Below are positions 1-7,710 of a stretch of 64,000 bases of DNA, one piece after another (within the stretch, counting starts at the first letter, position 1; every line of letters begins with the position of its first letter). The notes beneath the pieces were generated by a model that had not been told where the DNA came from, searched no databases, and saw nothing but the letters and a program-made list of their open reading frames with translations. Where the stretch lies: positions 1 to 64,000 of the forward strand of contig NZ_JBGFGN010000132.1 in the NCBI RefSeq assembly GCF_041224595.1, given 5' to 3'. The stretch comes from Donghicola sp041224595 (GTDB taxonomy: Bacteria; Pseudomonadota; Alphaproteobacteria; Rhodobacterales; Rhodobacteraceae). Made by a program: the position numbers and the translations under genes.

Positions 1-80
1 TTTGGGGGGGGGTGGGGGAAGTTAGGGCGCGGGTCATTGTGCGTTGTTGGTGGGGGGAGGGTTTGGGGGTCTCTCCCCCA

Positions 81-113
81 CACCCCGGGGTATTTTGCCC
101 AAGATGAAGAAGC
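81..113. repeat. Possible short Rhodobacteraceae intergenic repeat
   Basis: The stretch holds a CCCCGGGG core followed by TATTTTGCCCAAGATGAAG. From memory, similar CCCCGG-TATTTTTG-CCAA-AAGAAG words recur between genes in this family. I see only this copy in the window, so the call rests on recollection. The first 80 bases are G-rich and hold no gene I can support. Confidence 0.25.
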
Positions 114-135
114 GCCGGTCCTTTATTGGGCCGGC
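114..135 (-). terminator. Hairpin at the end of recO
   Basis: GCCGGTCC (114-121) pairs with GGGCCGGC (128-135) with one wobble pair, and the recO stop codon lies in the loop. Read on the minus strand the stem is followed by only a weak T-rich stretch. It is therefore a plausible but imperfect terminator for the minus-strand operon. Confidence 0.4.
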
Positions 136-854
136 GTTTGGCGTTTCAGCAGGTCGAGAAAGCGGGCGCGGGATTCGGGGAGAGGTTTGTCGCCGAAGGA
201 TTTTGCGAGGTGATGTTCAAGGAAGTAACCGGTTAGGTGGAAACCTTCGAGGATTTCGGTGTCGGTGACGGGACCTTGACCAAGGAGGCATTGGGGAAGC
301 GGCAGGAGTTTGGGGGCCCATTCGCCTGCGCCCTTTGTGCTGACGGCGCGGCCGGAACGGGGAGAGACATAGACGAGATCATCCATGTCACCGGTCACAG
401 CGCAGCGAGTGAGGTCAAGCCCAAAGCCAAGTTCCTCGAGCAACTCGAGTTCCCAGCGCAAGTAGGCGAGCGGAAAGGCGGCAGGGTGCGCGAGCAAGTC
501 CATAAGGGTGACGGAGCGGTCATAGAGCGGGTGGTGCGCTTCGCGTTCAGGGAGCGCGAAACGCAGCAGTGCCGTTGTCGCGTTGAGCCCTGCGAGCGCA
601 ACGCGATCAGCCAGCGCCGCGCTCCGCGAACGAATGGGCTCGACTGAGAATGTGCCAAGCTGATCTTCGACCCGCGCGCGCCAGGTCACGTCGACTTGGT
701 TGCCGGGCTGAAGAATTGGGGCGATCTTGCGCGAAACACCACCGCGCACGACACCTGCGTGGCGGCCGTGATCTTGGGTGAACACTTCGATGATGGCTGA
801 TGTTTCCCCGTGCTTGCGGGTCGACAGCAGGATGCCTTGGTCTCTCCATTCCAT
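123..854 (-). CDS. recO: DNA repair protein RecO
   Basis: This 243-residue protein matches RecO, which works with RecF and RecR to load RecA on SSB-coated gaps and to anneal strands. The N-terminal OB-fold (about residues 1-75) opens with MEWRDQGILLSTRKHGE, typical of alphaproteobacterial RecO. The helical C-terminal part carries LGFGLDLTRCAVTG with a single Cys (C151), so the four-Cys zinc site of some RecO proteins is absent. It is the last gene of the era cluster, but a plus-strand membrane gene (938-1567) separates it from DUF1491, so it probably has its own promoter. Confidence 0.95.
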   Translation of the reverse strand: MEWRDQGILLSTRKHGETSAIIEVFTQDHGRHAGVVRGGVSRKIAPILQPGNQVDVTWRARVEDQLGTFSVEPIRSRSAALADRVALAGLNATTALLRFALPEREAHHPLYDRSVTLMDLLAHPAAFPLAYLRWELELLEELGFGLDLTRCAVTGDMDDLVYVSPRSGRAVSTKGAGEWAPKLLPLPQCLLGQGPVTDTEILEGFHLTGYFLEHHLAKSFGDKPLPESRARFLDLLKRQTPAQ

Positions 855-937
855 CTCGCAACTATGGGCTGCGGCTCCGCGGTTGCAAGGGGGTGACGCA
901 AGGCTCCGCTTGCCTATAGAGGTTGAGGGGCCTCAGA

Positions 938-1567
938 ATGCAGGCAAGGGGGACTGTGACGTTGGAACACCGTTTTATGTTGGTTATTGGCGCAGTGGCG
1001 GCGATCAGCCTTGTTCTGCAGAGTTACGTGGATTTGATCGCGGATGGCCCCGAGGCAACGCTGCTGTCGGTGTGGTGGAACATGCTGCGCTATTACACGA
1101 TTCTGACGAATCTGGTGGTTGCGGCTGTCTTTCTCATGCGGCCCCGGTTCACGGCCCACTGGGCCGGTGCGATCACCCTGCAAATTCTGCTTGTGGGCAT
1201 CGTGTACCACGCCCTGTTGTCATCCACCCATGTGCCCGGAAGCCAACTGGGAGAGGTATCGAACCACGGACTTCACACCATCGTACCCGCGCTCGTTTTC
1301 TTGTGGTGGTTGATATATGCGCCAAAACAAGGCTTGGGGTGGCCAAACCCGCTATGGTGGGTGATCTGGCCGCTGATCTATGCCGCCTACGGAATTTGGC
1401 GCGGAACGCTGGACGGCAAGTATCCCTACTACTTCCTCAACCTGCCAGAACTCGGGCCCATTGGTCTGCTGCGCGAAATGAGCATCGTTGCAGCAGGCTT
1501 TTTGATTTTTGGCTTCGTTCTCTTGGGAATCGCGCGGGTTCAGAGACCCTCTTCGGCCAGCAAGTGA
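938..1567 (+). CDS. Pr6Pr-family (FAR-17a/AIG1-like) membrane protein
   Basis: A 209-residue integral membrane protein with about six hydrophobic segments. The YYTILTNL motif after the second segment, a mid-protein His (VSNHGLHTIVP) and a YYFLN stretch near the C-terminus fit the Pr6Pr/FAR-17a-like family, whose bacterial role is not well defined. I chose ATG 938; an in-frame ATG lies at 923. It sits opposite to the surrounding minus-strand operon and its 3' end overlaps DUF1491 by 28 bases, so the two genes converge. Function cannot be inferred from context. Confidence 0.75.
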   Translation: MQARGTVTLEHRFMLVIGAVAAISLVLQSYVDLIADGPEATLLSVWWNMLRYYTILTNLVVAAVFLMRPRFTAHWAGAITLQILLVGIVYHALLSSTHVPGSQLGEVSNHGLHTIVPALVFLWWLIYAPKQGLGWPNPLWWVIWPLIYAAYGIWRGTLDGKYPYYFLNLPELGPIGLLREMSIVAAGFLIFGFVLLGIARVQRPSSASK

Positions 1568-1866
1568 CGGCCTTGGCGATCCTCGACCTCGATCACCCAG
1601 ATGTCGGGGTCAAAGGATTGCTGGCGGCGGATGGCTTCGTCCACCTCGAACTCGGGGCCGGAGGCCAGCGTGGCCCAGACCCGCTCGCCTGACATCAGAT
1701 CATAGGTCCGGTGAAAGGCTTGCGCCTGCCCGTCCAGTGTCGCCAGTTTGACCAGCACCGCCCCCGCCGTGTCATCGCCGTGGGCGATCACGTAAGCGGG
1801 GATGTCAGCCAGCCGCAGGCGCGCCAGATAGGCATGCACCCAGAAGTCAGAGGTGAGACGCGCCAT
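1540..1866 (-). CDS. DUF1491 family protein
   Basis: A 108-residue protein resembling the alphaproteobacterial DUF1491 family: MARLTSDFWVHAYLARL at the start and a C-terminal WVIEVEDRQGRHLL. No catalytic motif is visible and the function is unknown. Its ATG overlaps the era stop codon by one base (TAATG), so translation is probably coupled to era. Its last 28 bases overlap the end of the convergent Pr6Pr gene. Confidence 0.85.
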   Translation of the reverse strand: MARLTSDFWVHAYLARLRLADIPAYVIAHGDDTAGAVLVKLATLDGQAQAFHRTYDLMSGERVWATLASGPEFEVDEAIRRQQSFDPDIWVIEVEDRQGRHLLAEEGL

Positions 1867-2771
1867 TACTTGCCGTCTTTGAAATCAAGGCCCATTTCGC
1901 TGTAGCGCTCGGCCTCGTCCAGCCATTTCTCTCGGACTTTGACCTGCAGGAACAAGTGCACCTTGCGACCCAAGAATTCGGTCAGTTCTTCGCGGGCAAG
2001 CTTAGAGATCGCTTTGATCGTCTCGCCTTTGTTGCCAAGGATGATGCCTTTGTGACCGTCACGGCTGACATAGATGATCTGATCGACGCGGGCGCTACCG
2101 TCCTTGCGCTCTTCCCAGTGCTCGGTTTCGACCGTCAACTGGTAGGGCAGTTCCTGATGCAAGCGCAGGGTCAGCTTTTCGCGGGTCATTTCAGCCGCGA
2201 TCATGCGCATGGGCAGGTCCGCGATCTGATCCTCGGGGTAGAGCCATGGGCCCTCGGGCAGCTCGCCCGCCAGCCATTTGCGCAGATCGGTGACGCCGTA
2301 GCCCTTTTCGGCCGAGATCATGAAGGTCTCGTCGAAGGGGAAGCGCTCGTTCATCTCTTTGGTGATCGCCAGCAGCACATCGCTCTGGACTCGGTCGATC
2401 TTGTTAATCGCCAGCACGACGCGGCGCCCTTTGGACACATCGCCGAGGCCTTCGAGGATGCGCTCAACACCCTCGGTGATGCCGCGGTGCGCTTCGATCA
2501 GCATAACGACCAGATCGGCATCTGCCGCACCGCCCCAAGCTGCCGCGACCATCGCGCGGTCCAGACGGCGGCGGGGTTTGAACAGACCGGGGGTGTCGAC
2601 GAACACGATCTGGCTATCCCCCTCCAGCGCGACGCCGCGGATACGGGCACGGGTGGTCTGCACCTTGTGGGTCACGATCGACACCTTCGCGCCCACCATG
2701 CGGTTCAGCAGAGTGGATTTTCCTGCGTTGGGTTCGCCGATCAAGGCGACAAAGCCTGCACGTGTTGTCAT
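1866..2771 (-). CDS. era: GTPase Era
   Basis: Era is an essential GTPase that binds the 3' end of 16S rRNA and checks 30S maturation. The protein is 301 residues. G1 is GEPNAGKS (12-19), G3 DTPG (59-62), G4 NKID (123-126), and the C-terminal KH domain carries DGHKGIILGNKGETIK. The frame stays open upstream, but ATG 2771 gives the canonical N-terminus. It follows the DMT transporter gene and rnc; rnc-era is a classical pairing of rRNA-processing genes. Confidence 0.97.
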   Translation of the reverse strand: MTTRAGFVALIGEPNAGKSTLLNRMVGAKVSIVTHKVQTTRARIRGVALEGDSQIVFVDTPGLFKPRRRLDRAMVAAAWGGAADADLVVMLIEAHRGITEGVERILEGLGDVSKGRRVVLAINKIDRVQSDVLLAITKEMNERFPFDETFMISAEKGYGVTDLRKWLAGELPEGPWLYPEDQIADLPMRMIAAEMTREKLTLRLHQELPYQLTVETEHWEERKDGSARVDQIIYVSRDGHKGIILGNKGETIKAISKLAREELTEFLGRKVHLFLQVKVREKWLDEAERYSEMGLDFKDGK

Positions 2772-2803
2772 GGATCTCTTTTCGATTCTGGTCTGTCTGG
2801 AAT

Positions 2804-3667
2804 TCAGCGGTCTTGCCGCCCTGCGCGGGCGGTGTAAAGCCCGCTGAGGATAATAACACCAATCCCCGCCCACGTCAGCAAATCGGGCCACTCGCCAAAC
2901 ACAGCAAACCCGAGGATGATGGCAAAGAGTTGGCGGGTGTAGCGGAACGGGGTCACGATACTGATTTCGCCCGTGCGCATCGCCAGCGTTAGGGCGCTGT
3001 AGGCCAGAACCCCAGCGACGGTCGCGCCCGTGGTCGCGCCGACTGACAGCCGCGTCGGGGTGGTCAGGCTCTCGCCCAAGATAAAGGAAAGAAGCACGCC
3101 CGCGATCACAAGGATCGCAAAGCCAAGGCTGCCCAGTTGCTCGGTCGACATGGTGGCGGGGCTGGCGCGGGTGGCCAGATCGCGGCAGGCAAAGCCCAAG
3201 GTTGCGAGGACGGCAAAGATCGAATTGGGCTCGAACAGCGCAGGTGTGGGGCGAATGATCATCAGGACACCCACCAGCCCAAGGCCAATCGCGAGCCACC
3301 GCCGCCAGCCCACACGTTCGCCAAAAAACACAACCGCGCCGATCACCACGACCAGCGGCGCAGCCTGCAGGATCGCACTTGCGCTGGTCAGGGGGGTCAA
3401 AGCGAGCGCCAATGCAAAAGAAAGACGCCCGACTAGTTCTGACACCGAGCGCAAGATCAGCGCGGTCGAGAAAAGCTGGGGATGCCAGATCGGCTCTTTG
3501 CGGCGCAGCGAGAGCAGGACAAATACGGCAAGCCCCATCGCCCCGAACATCATCAACGCTTGGCTGGTTGGGATGTCCTGCGTGGCGCGCTTGAAAAACG
3601 CATCTTCGACAGAGAAGGCCCCCATCGCAGCAGCCATGTAGAGACTACCCTTGGCGTTGGGTGTCAC
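2804..3667 (-). CDS. DMT superfamily (EamA) transporter
   Basis: A 287-residue protein with about ten hydrophobic segments in two EamA repeats; the second-repeat element FGEWPDLLTWAGIGVI is typical. Substrate is unknown; EamA proteins often export metabolites. The likely start is GTG 3667, whose last two bases form part of the rnc TGA (GTGA overlap). The longer open frame reaching 3862 is an artefact of rnc being read in another frame. Its place between rnc and era, normally neighbours, suggests insertion of a transporter gene into a core operon. Confidence 0.88.
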   Translation of the reverse strand: MTPNAKGSLYMAAAMGAFSVEDAFFKRATQDIPTSQALMMFGAMGLAVFVLLSLRRKEPIWHPQLFSTALILRSVSELVGRLSFALALALTPLTSASAILQAAPLVVVIGAVVFFGERVGWRRWLAIGLGLVGVLMIIRPTPALFEPNSIFAVLATLGFACRDLATRASPATMSTEQLGSLGFAILVIAGVLLSFILGESLTTPTRLSVGATTGATVAGVLAYSALTLAMRTGEISIVTPFRYTRQLFAIILGFAVFGEWPDLLTWAGIGVIILSGLYTARAGRQDR

Positions 3668-4353
3668 GCGGAGCCGCTTTCGAGCTGATCCAGCAGAGTC
3701 TTGGCCGCAGTCTGTTCCGCAGTGCGCTTGGCGCCAGCGGTTGCCTTGGCCGTCTCGCCGCTTTCCAGAGTCACAGACATGGTAAAAGTCGGCTGGTGCG
3801 GCGGGCCATCGCGGCTCACTTCCTGATATCGGGGCGGCTGCTGGCCACGGGCTTGCGCCCATTCCTGCAGTGCTGTCTTGGGGTCGCGGGCATCAGCCTC
3901 GACCGTTTCGACGCGCTTGCCCCAGAGTTTCAGGACCACATCGCGGGCGACTTCAAAACCGGCATCACGGTAAACGGCGGCGATCACAGCCTCCATCGCG
4001 TCACCAAGCAGCGCCTGCTTGCGGCGGCCACCGGACATCATTTCGGACCGGCCCAGCTTCAGCACATCCCCCAGCGCGATCTCGCGGGCGATGTCGGCGC
4101 AGGCCTCTTTGCGGACCAGTGCGTTAAAACGCGGGGCCAACAAGCCCTCGGCGGCATTGCGGTCCGCCTTGAGCAGCGCCTCGGCCATGACCAGACCCAG
4201 CACCCGATCCCCGAGGAATTCAAGACGCTGGTTATCCTCGCGCGTGGGCGAGGACATCGAAGGATGTGTAAGGGCACGCAAAAGCAATTCGGGGCGCCCA
4301 AACCGGTGCCCCAAACGCTCTTCGAATGCTTTCATGTCGGCAGAGAGTTTCAC
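3664..4353 (-). CDS. rnc: Ribonuclease III
   Basis: Double-strand-specific endoribonuclease for rRNA precursors and structured RNAs. With a GTG start at 4353 the protein has 229 residues. The catalytic signature NQRLEFLGD is at 41-49 and GDAMEA at 117-122, giving metal-binding E45, D49, D118 and E121. A C-terminal double-stranded RNA-binding domain covers about 155-228. A TTG start at 4386 is possible, but GTG 4353 overlaps the lepB stop as GTGA, matching the coupling style of this operon. Confidence 0.97.
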   Translation of the reverse strand: MKLSADMKAFEERLGHRFGRPELLLRALTHPSMSSPTREDNQRLEFLGDRVLGLVMAEALLKADRNAAEGLLAPRFNALVRKEACADIAREIALGDVLKLGRSEMMSGGRRKQALLGDAMEAVIAAVYRDAGFEVARDVVLKLWGKRVETVEADARDPKTALQEWAQARGQQPPRYQEVSRDGPPHQPTFTMSVTLESGETAKATAGAKRTAEQTAAKTLLDQLESGSA

Positions 4354-5186
4354 TCGATCCCCTTGAAGAAACGGTCGCCGCGCCAAGTCCAGAAAAACAG
4401 CATGGACCGGCCAGCAGACGAGAACATGATACGATCCGCGCGGCCAACGATGTTTTCATAGGGCACATACCCCACGCCGCCGATCGACTGAGGCACCCGG
4501 CTGTCGGTCGAGTTGTCGCGGTTGTCGCCCATAAAGAAGTAGTGGCCTTCGGGGACGGTGTAGATCGGGGTCTGGTCCGACGCCTGACGGGTGATGTTCA
4601 GAATATCATGCGACACGCCGTTGGGCAGCGTTTCGGTCATGCGCGCCTTCGTGCAGAGTGCGCCCTCGCCCACGGGACCATTTTCACAGCGGGGATACAG
4701 ACGCTCGGGACCTTGGGCCTTGAAGATTTCTTCGAACTGGCCTGCATCTTCGAGTTCGACCGCTTTGCCGTTGATGTGCAGAACGCTGTCGACCATCTGG
4801 ATTTCGTCACCGGGCAGACCGATCAGGCGCTTGATAAAGTCCGCGCCGCTCACAGGGTGACGGAACACCACGACGTCGCCGCGCTCGGGCTCACCGCCCA
4901 AAATGCGCTCGTTGTCGCCCTTGAGGAAACCGCAGAAATCCTCGGCGTCGATGTTGATGCCCAGACGGGGAATGCGCACGGTCGGGCAGGACGCGTAGGA
5001 GTAGCCGTAGGCCATCTTGTTCACGAAGAGGAAATCGCCAATCAGCAGCGTGTCCTTCATCGACCCCGACGGGATCCAGAACGGCTGGAAGAACAAGGTG
5101 CGGAACACACCAGCGATCACAATAGCGTAAACGACCGTCTTGATGGTCTCGATAATAGCGTTTCCGGCTTCGGACTTGGCGGCCAT
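4350..5186 (-). CDS. lepB: Signal peptidase I
   Basis: This inner-membrane protease removes signal peptides from exported proteins. The 278-residue protein has a membrane segment at about 13-32, then PSGSMKDTL with nucleophile S42. The general-base Lys lies in the KRLIGLPGD box (K119) and the GDNRDNSTDSR box is at 220-230. The usual Pro after PSGSMx is Asp here. It sits between acpS and rnc, as in many alphaproteobacteria, and overlaps rnc by four bases. Confidence 0.97.
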   Translation of the reverse strand: MAAKSEAGNAIIETIKTVVYAIVIAGVFRTLFFQPFWIPSGSMKDTLLIGDFLFVNKMAYGYSYASCPTVRIPRLGINIDAEDFCGFLKGDNERILGGEPERGDVVVFRHPVSGADFIKRLIGLPGDEIQMVDSVLHINGKAVELEDAGQFEEIFKAQGPERLYPRCENGPVGEGALCTKARMTETLPNGVSHDILNITRQASDQTPIYTVPEGHYFFMGDNRDNSTDSRVPQSIGGVGYVPYENIVGRADRIMFSSAGRSMLFFWTWRGDRFFKGIE

Positions 5187-5239
5187 AAATATATCACTCT
5201 CGGCGGCGGGTTGATGCCTGTTTCATGGGGGCCAAGGCG

Positions 5240-5659
5240 TCAGGTGTCAAGCGATGCGGGGGCAATCGGGCGCGCCTCGATCACCACAAAGGCCTGCGCC
5301 CAAGGATGATCATCGGTCAAAGTCACGTGAACGATAGCCTCATAGCCTGCGGGCGTCATCTGCGCCAACCTGTCCGCCGCCCATCCGGTCAGGTGCATCA
5401 CGGGCTGGCCGCTGCGCAGATTGCTGACCGCCATATCCTTCCAACTGATGCCCATGGCGAGGCCTGTCCCCAGCGCCTTGGAACACGCCTCTTTGGCGGC
5501 CCAACGCTTGGCATATGTGCCTGCCTCGTCTTTGCGACGGTTGGCTTTGGCCTGCTCTTCCTCGGTGAAGACGCGGTTGCGAAAGCGGTCGCCAAACCGC
5601 TCCAGCGTACCGGCGATCCGCTCGATATTCGCAAGGTCGCTGCCGATCCCGAGGATCAT
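5240..5659 (-). CDS. acpS: Holo-[acyl-carrier-protein] synthase
   Basis: AcpS transfers 4'-phosphopantetheine from CoA to a Ser of acyl carrier protein, activating fatty-acid synthesis. The 139-residue protein begins MILGIGSDL with Mg-binding D8, and carries RWAAKEACSKALG with E57. The frame is open further upstream, but ATG 5659 fits the family and overlaps the stop of the LysE gene as ATGA. It lies between pdxJ (one gene away) and lepB, a conserved order. Confidence 0.96.
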   Translation of the reverse strand: MILGIGSDLANIERIAGTLERFGDRFRNRVFTEEEQAKANRRKDEAGTYAKRWAAKEACSKALGTGLAMGISWKDMAVSNLRSGQPVMHLTGWAADRLAQMTPAGYEAIVHVTLTDDHPWAQAFVVIEARPIAPASLDT

Positions 5660-6276
5660 AGGCTGACCGTCAGGATTTTCAGGCTCGCCGCGCCAAAGAG
5701 CGCCGCAAAGGTCAGTTCGAACCAGCGGCGCGCCCGTTCGTAGACGCGAATTGCAGCATTGCTGGAAAAGAGCAGCGCGTAGGCGACCATCACGGACGTG
5801 GATGCACCCATCAGAATCGCTTGCAGGCGGAAGAGGTCCGACATCGGTGCCGCAGGCGGCAGTGTCAGCGCGAAAACCGATCCCCAAGCCAACACGGCCT
5901 TGGGATTGGTCAGGTGGATCAGCAACCCCTTGAGATAGACTTTGCCAAAGGACCCGTCCGCGATGTCCGCGTTGATCTCCACATCCTTCTTCATCGCAGA
6001 GCGCAAGGATTTAAAAGCGAGAAACAGCAGGTACGCCGCACCAAGGTACCGCATCACTGTGAACATCCAGACGTGCGTCTGCATGACAGCTCCCATGCCC
6101 AGAATAGCCACCGTCGACCAGAACAAGCTGCCCGTCAAAATGCCGAAGGCGAAGAGCATCGCATGCGGCCTGCCAGAGCGCATGGCGGTTCCCATCACCC
6201 CCAAAGACGCCGGCCCCGGCGAGCCGACCATCAGCATCCAACCCAATACGAACAGGGCAAGTTGGGTAGGGGTCAT
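5656..6276 (-). CDS. LysE/RhtB family amino-acid exporter
   Basis: A 206-residue protein with five to six hydrophobic segments. The N-terminal WMLMVGSPGPASLGVM and internal LIHLTNPKAVLAWGS match the LysE/RhtB exporter family, which expels amino acids or analogues from the cytoplasm. The substrate cannot be read from sequence. It overlaps pdxJ upstream and acpS downstream by four bases each, so it is fully embedded in the operon. This position is not the usual pdxJ-acpS arrangement. Confidence 0.9.
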   Translation of the reverse strand: MTPTQLALFVLGWMLMVGSPGPASLGVMGTAMRSGRPHAMLFAFGILTGSLFWSTVAILGMGAVMQTHVWMFTVMRYLGAAYLLFLAFKSLRSAMKKDVEINADIADGSFGKVYLKGLLIHLTNPKAVLAWGSVFALTLPPAAPMSDLFRLQAILMGASTSVMVAYALLFSSNAAIRVYERARRWFELTFAALFGAASLKILTVSL

Positions 6277-7022
6277 GCCCGCGCCTCGTCCATCAGACGG
6301 CGCATTTCTTGGATCGATGGCACGATGCCGCGGAAAATCGCCTCGCCGATTAGGAAGTGGCCGATGTTCAGCTCCATCATCTGCGGCAGGGCTGCGATGG
6401 GCTGTACAGTGTCATATGTCAGGCCGTGACCTGCGTGGACCTCTAGCCCCAGATCGTGGGCAAAGGCCGCCATCTCGGTGATGGAAGCCAACTCGCGATC
6501 GCAGTCCTCGAACCGGCCTTCGGCATGGGCGTCGCAATAGGCACCGGTGTGGATCTCGATGACCTGCGCGCCGATACGGTGGGCGGCTTCGATCTGACGT
6601 TTGTCGGCAGCGATAAAGATCGACACGCGACATCCCGCTTCGCGCAGGGGCGCGATAAAATGGGCCAAGCGGTTCTCTTCTCGGGCGACTTCCAGACCGC
6701 CTTCGGTGGTCCGTTCTTCTCGCTTTTCCGGCACAATACAGACCGCGTGGGGCTTGTGACGCAGGGCAATTTTCTGCATCTCGTCGGTCGCGGCCATCTC
6801 GAAATTCAGTGGCACGGACAGAACGTCCATCAACCCGTCGATATCGGCGTCGCTGATGTGGCGACGGTCCTCGCGCAGGTGGGCGGTGATGCCATCCGCG
6901 CCCGCCTCTTCGGCCATTTTTGCTGCGCGCAACGGGTCAGGAACAGTGCCCCCGCGCGCATTACGGACAGTGGCCACGTGATCGATATTCACCCCAAGAC
7001 GGAGTTTGCCGAGCGGTTGCAT
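6273..7022 (-). CDS. pdxJ: Pyridoxine 5'-phosphate synthase
   Basis: PdxJ condenses 1-deoxyxylulose 5-phosphate with 3-amino-2-oxopropyl phosphate to pyridoxine 5'-phosphate, the ring-closing step of DXP-dependent vitamin B6 synthesis. With ATG 7022 it has 249 residues. Signature segments are GVNIDHVATVRNARGG (10-25), ITAHLREDRRHI (45-56, H48 and R50) and VPEKREERTTEGG (98-109). A TTG start at 7040 would add six residues; I prefer the ATG, which has a G-rich stretch just upstream. It lies 20 bases after DUF2062. Confidence 0.96.
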   Translation of the reverse strand: MQPLGKLRLGVNIDHVATVRNARGGTVPDPLRAAKMAEEAGADGITAHLREDRRHISDADIDGLMDVLSVPLNFEMAATDEMQKIALRHKPHAVCIVPEKREERTTEGGLEVAREENRLAHFIAPLREAGCRVSIFIAADKRQIEAAHRIGAQVIEIHTGAYCDAHAEGRFEDCDRELASITEMAAFAHDLGLEVHAGHGLTYDTVQPIAALPQMMELNIGHFLIGEAIFRGIVPSIQEMRRLMDEARA

Positions 7023-7042
7023 ATGTGCCCCCAGTTTCAAAA

Positions 7043-7696
7043 TCAGTGCTGCGACGGCCCTTTGTCCTTCGCGTGTTTCCGTTTCTTTAGCGATGCCAGA
7101 CGCGCCGCCAAAGTCCCGCGCCGCCGTTTCTGGTAGGCGCGGATAAGGGGTAATGTGACGTAATAGCCGACAATTGACAGGACCAATCCAGGTAAAATTC
7201 CCCCGACCAGATAGGGAAAGAAAACCTCGTGGTAGAACACCTCGAGACGGCTCCAGTCCGTATACTCACCGGTAAAGAAGGCGACGCAGTTCTGCAGCAG
7301 GTTCTCACCAGCATCAAAGAATTTTTCGACCAGTGATTTGTCCAGCCGATGCCCGTCCTCGATCCCCAGAAAGAAGTAGCCCGTCTTCATCGAGATCACG
7401 GCAATGGGCACGTAAGTCAGCGGGTTCCCAAAAAACGTCCCGAGAATAGACGCCAGAATATTCCCGCGCAGAATGAACGCCAGTCCCGCCGCAATGAAAA
7501 AGTGCAGGCCATACAAGGGTGTAAAGGTCGTGAAGAGCCCCGCCATGATCCCGCGCGCAATCTTTTCCGGAGTGTCGGGCAGTCGGTAGACGCGGTGGCG
7601 CACGTAGTGAAACGCCCGTTTCCAGCCGCCTTTGGGCCACAGGAAGTCCTTGGCGATCTGCCAAAGCGTGCGTTTGTCACGACGCTTAAAGACCAC
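7043..7696 (-). CDS. DUF2062 domain membrane protein
   Basis: A 217-residue protein with a basic N-terminus (MVFKRRDKRTLWQ), membrane segments around residues 50-110 and again near 165-190, and the GTFFGNPLTYVPIAV motif of DUF2062. Function is unknown. It starts 15 bases after the rel stop and precedes pdxJ, an order I recognise from other Rhodobacteraceae, so it is probably co-transcribed with rpoZ-rel. Confidence 0.88.
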   Translation of the reverse strand: MVFKRRDKRTLWQIAKDFLWPKGGWKRAFHYVRHRVYRLPDTPEKIARGIMAGLFTTFTPLYGLHFFIAAGLAFILRGNILASILGTFFGNPLTYVPIAVISMKTGYFFLGIEDGHRLDKSLVEKFFDAGENLLQNCVAFFTGEYTDWSRLEVFYHEVFFPYLVGGILPGLVLSIVGYYVTLPLIRAYQKRRRGTLAARLASLKKRKHAKDKGPSQH

Positions 7697-7710
7697 GCCT
7701 GCTACCTCTC

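Noticed and set aside
1866..3299. 477-codon Era with a long N-terminal extension
   Set aside because: The extra 176 residues are a shifted reading of the DMT transporter gene; ATG 2771 gives the normal Era start.
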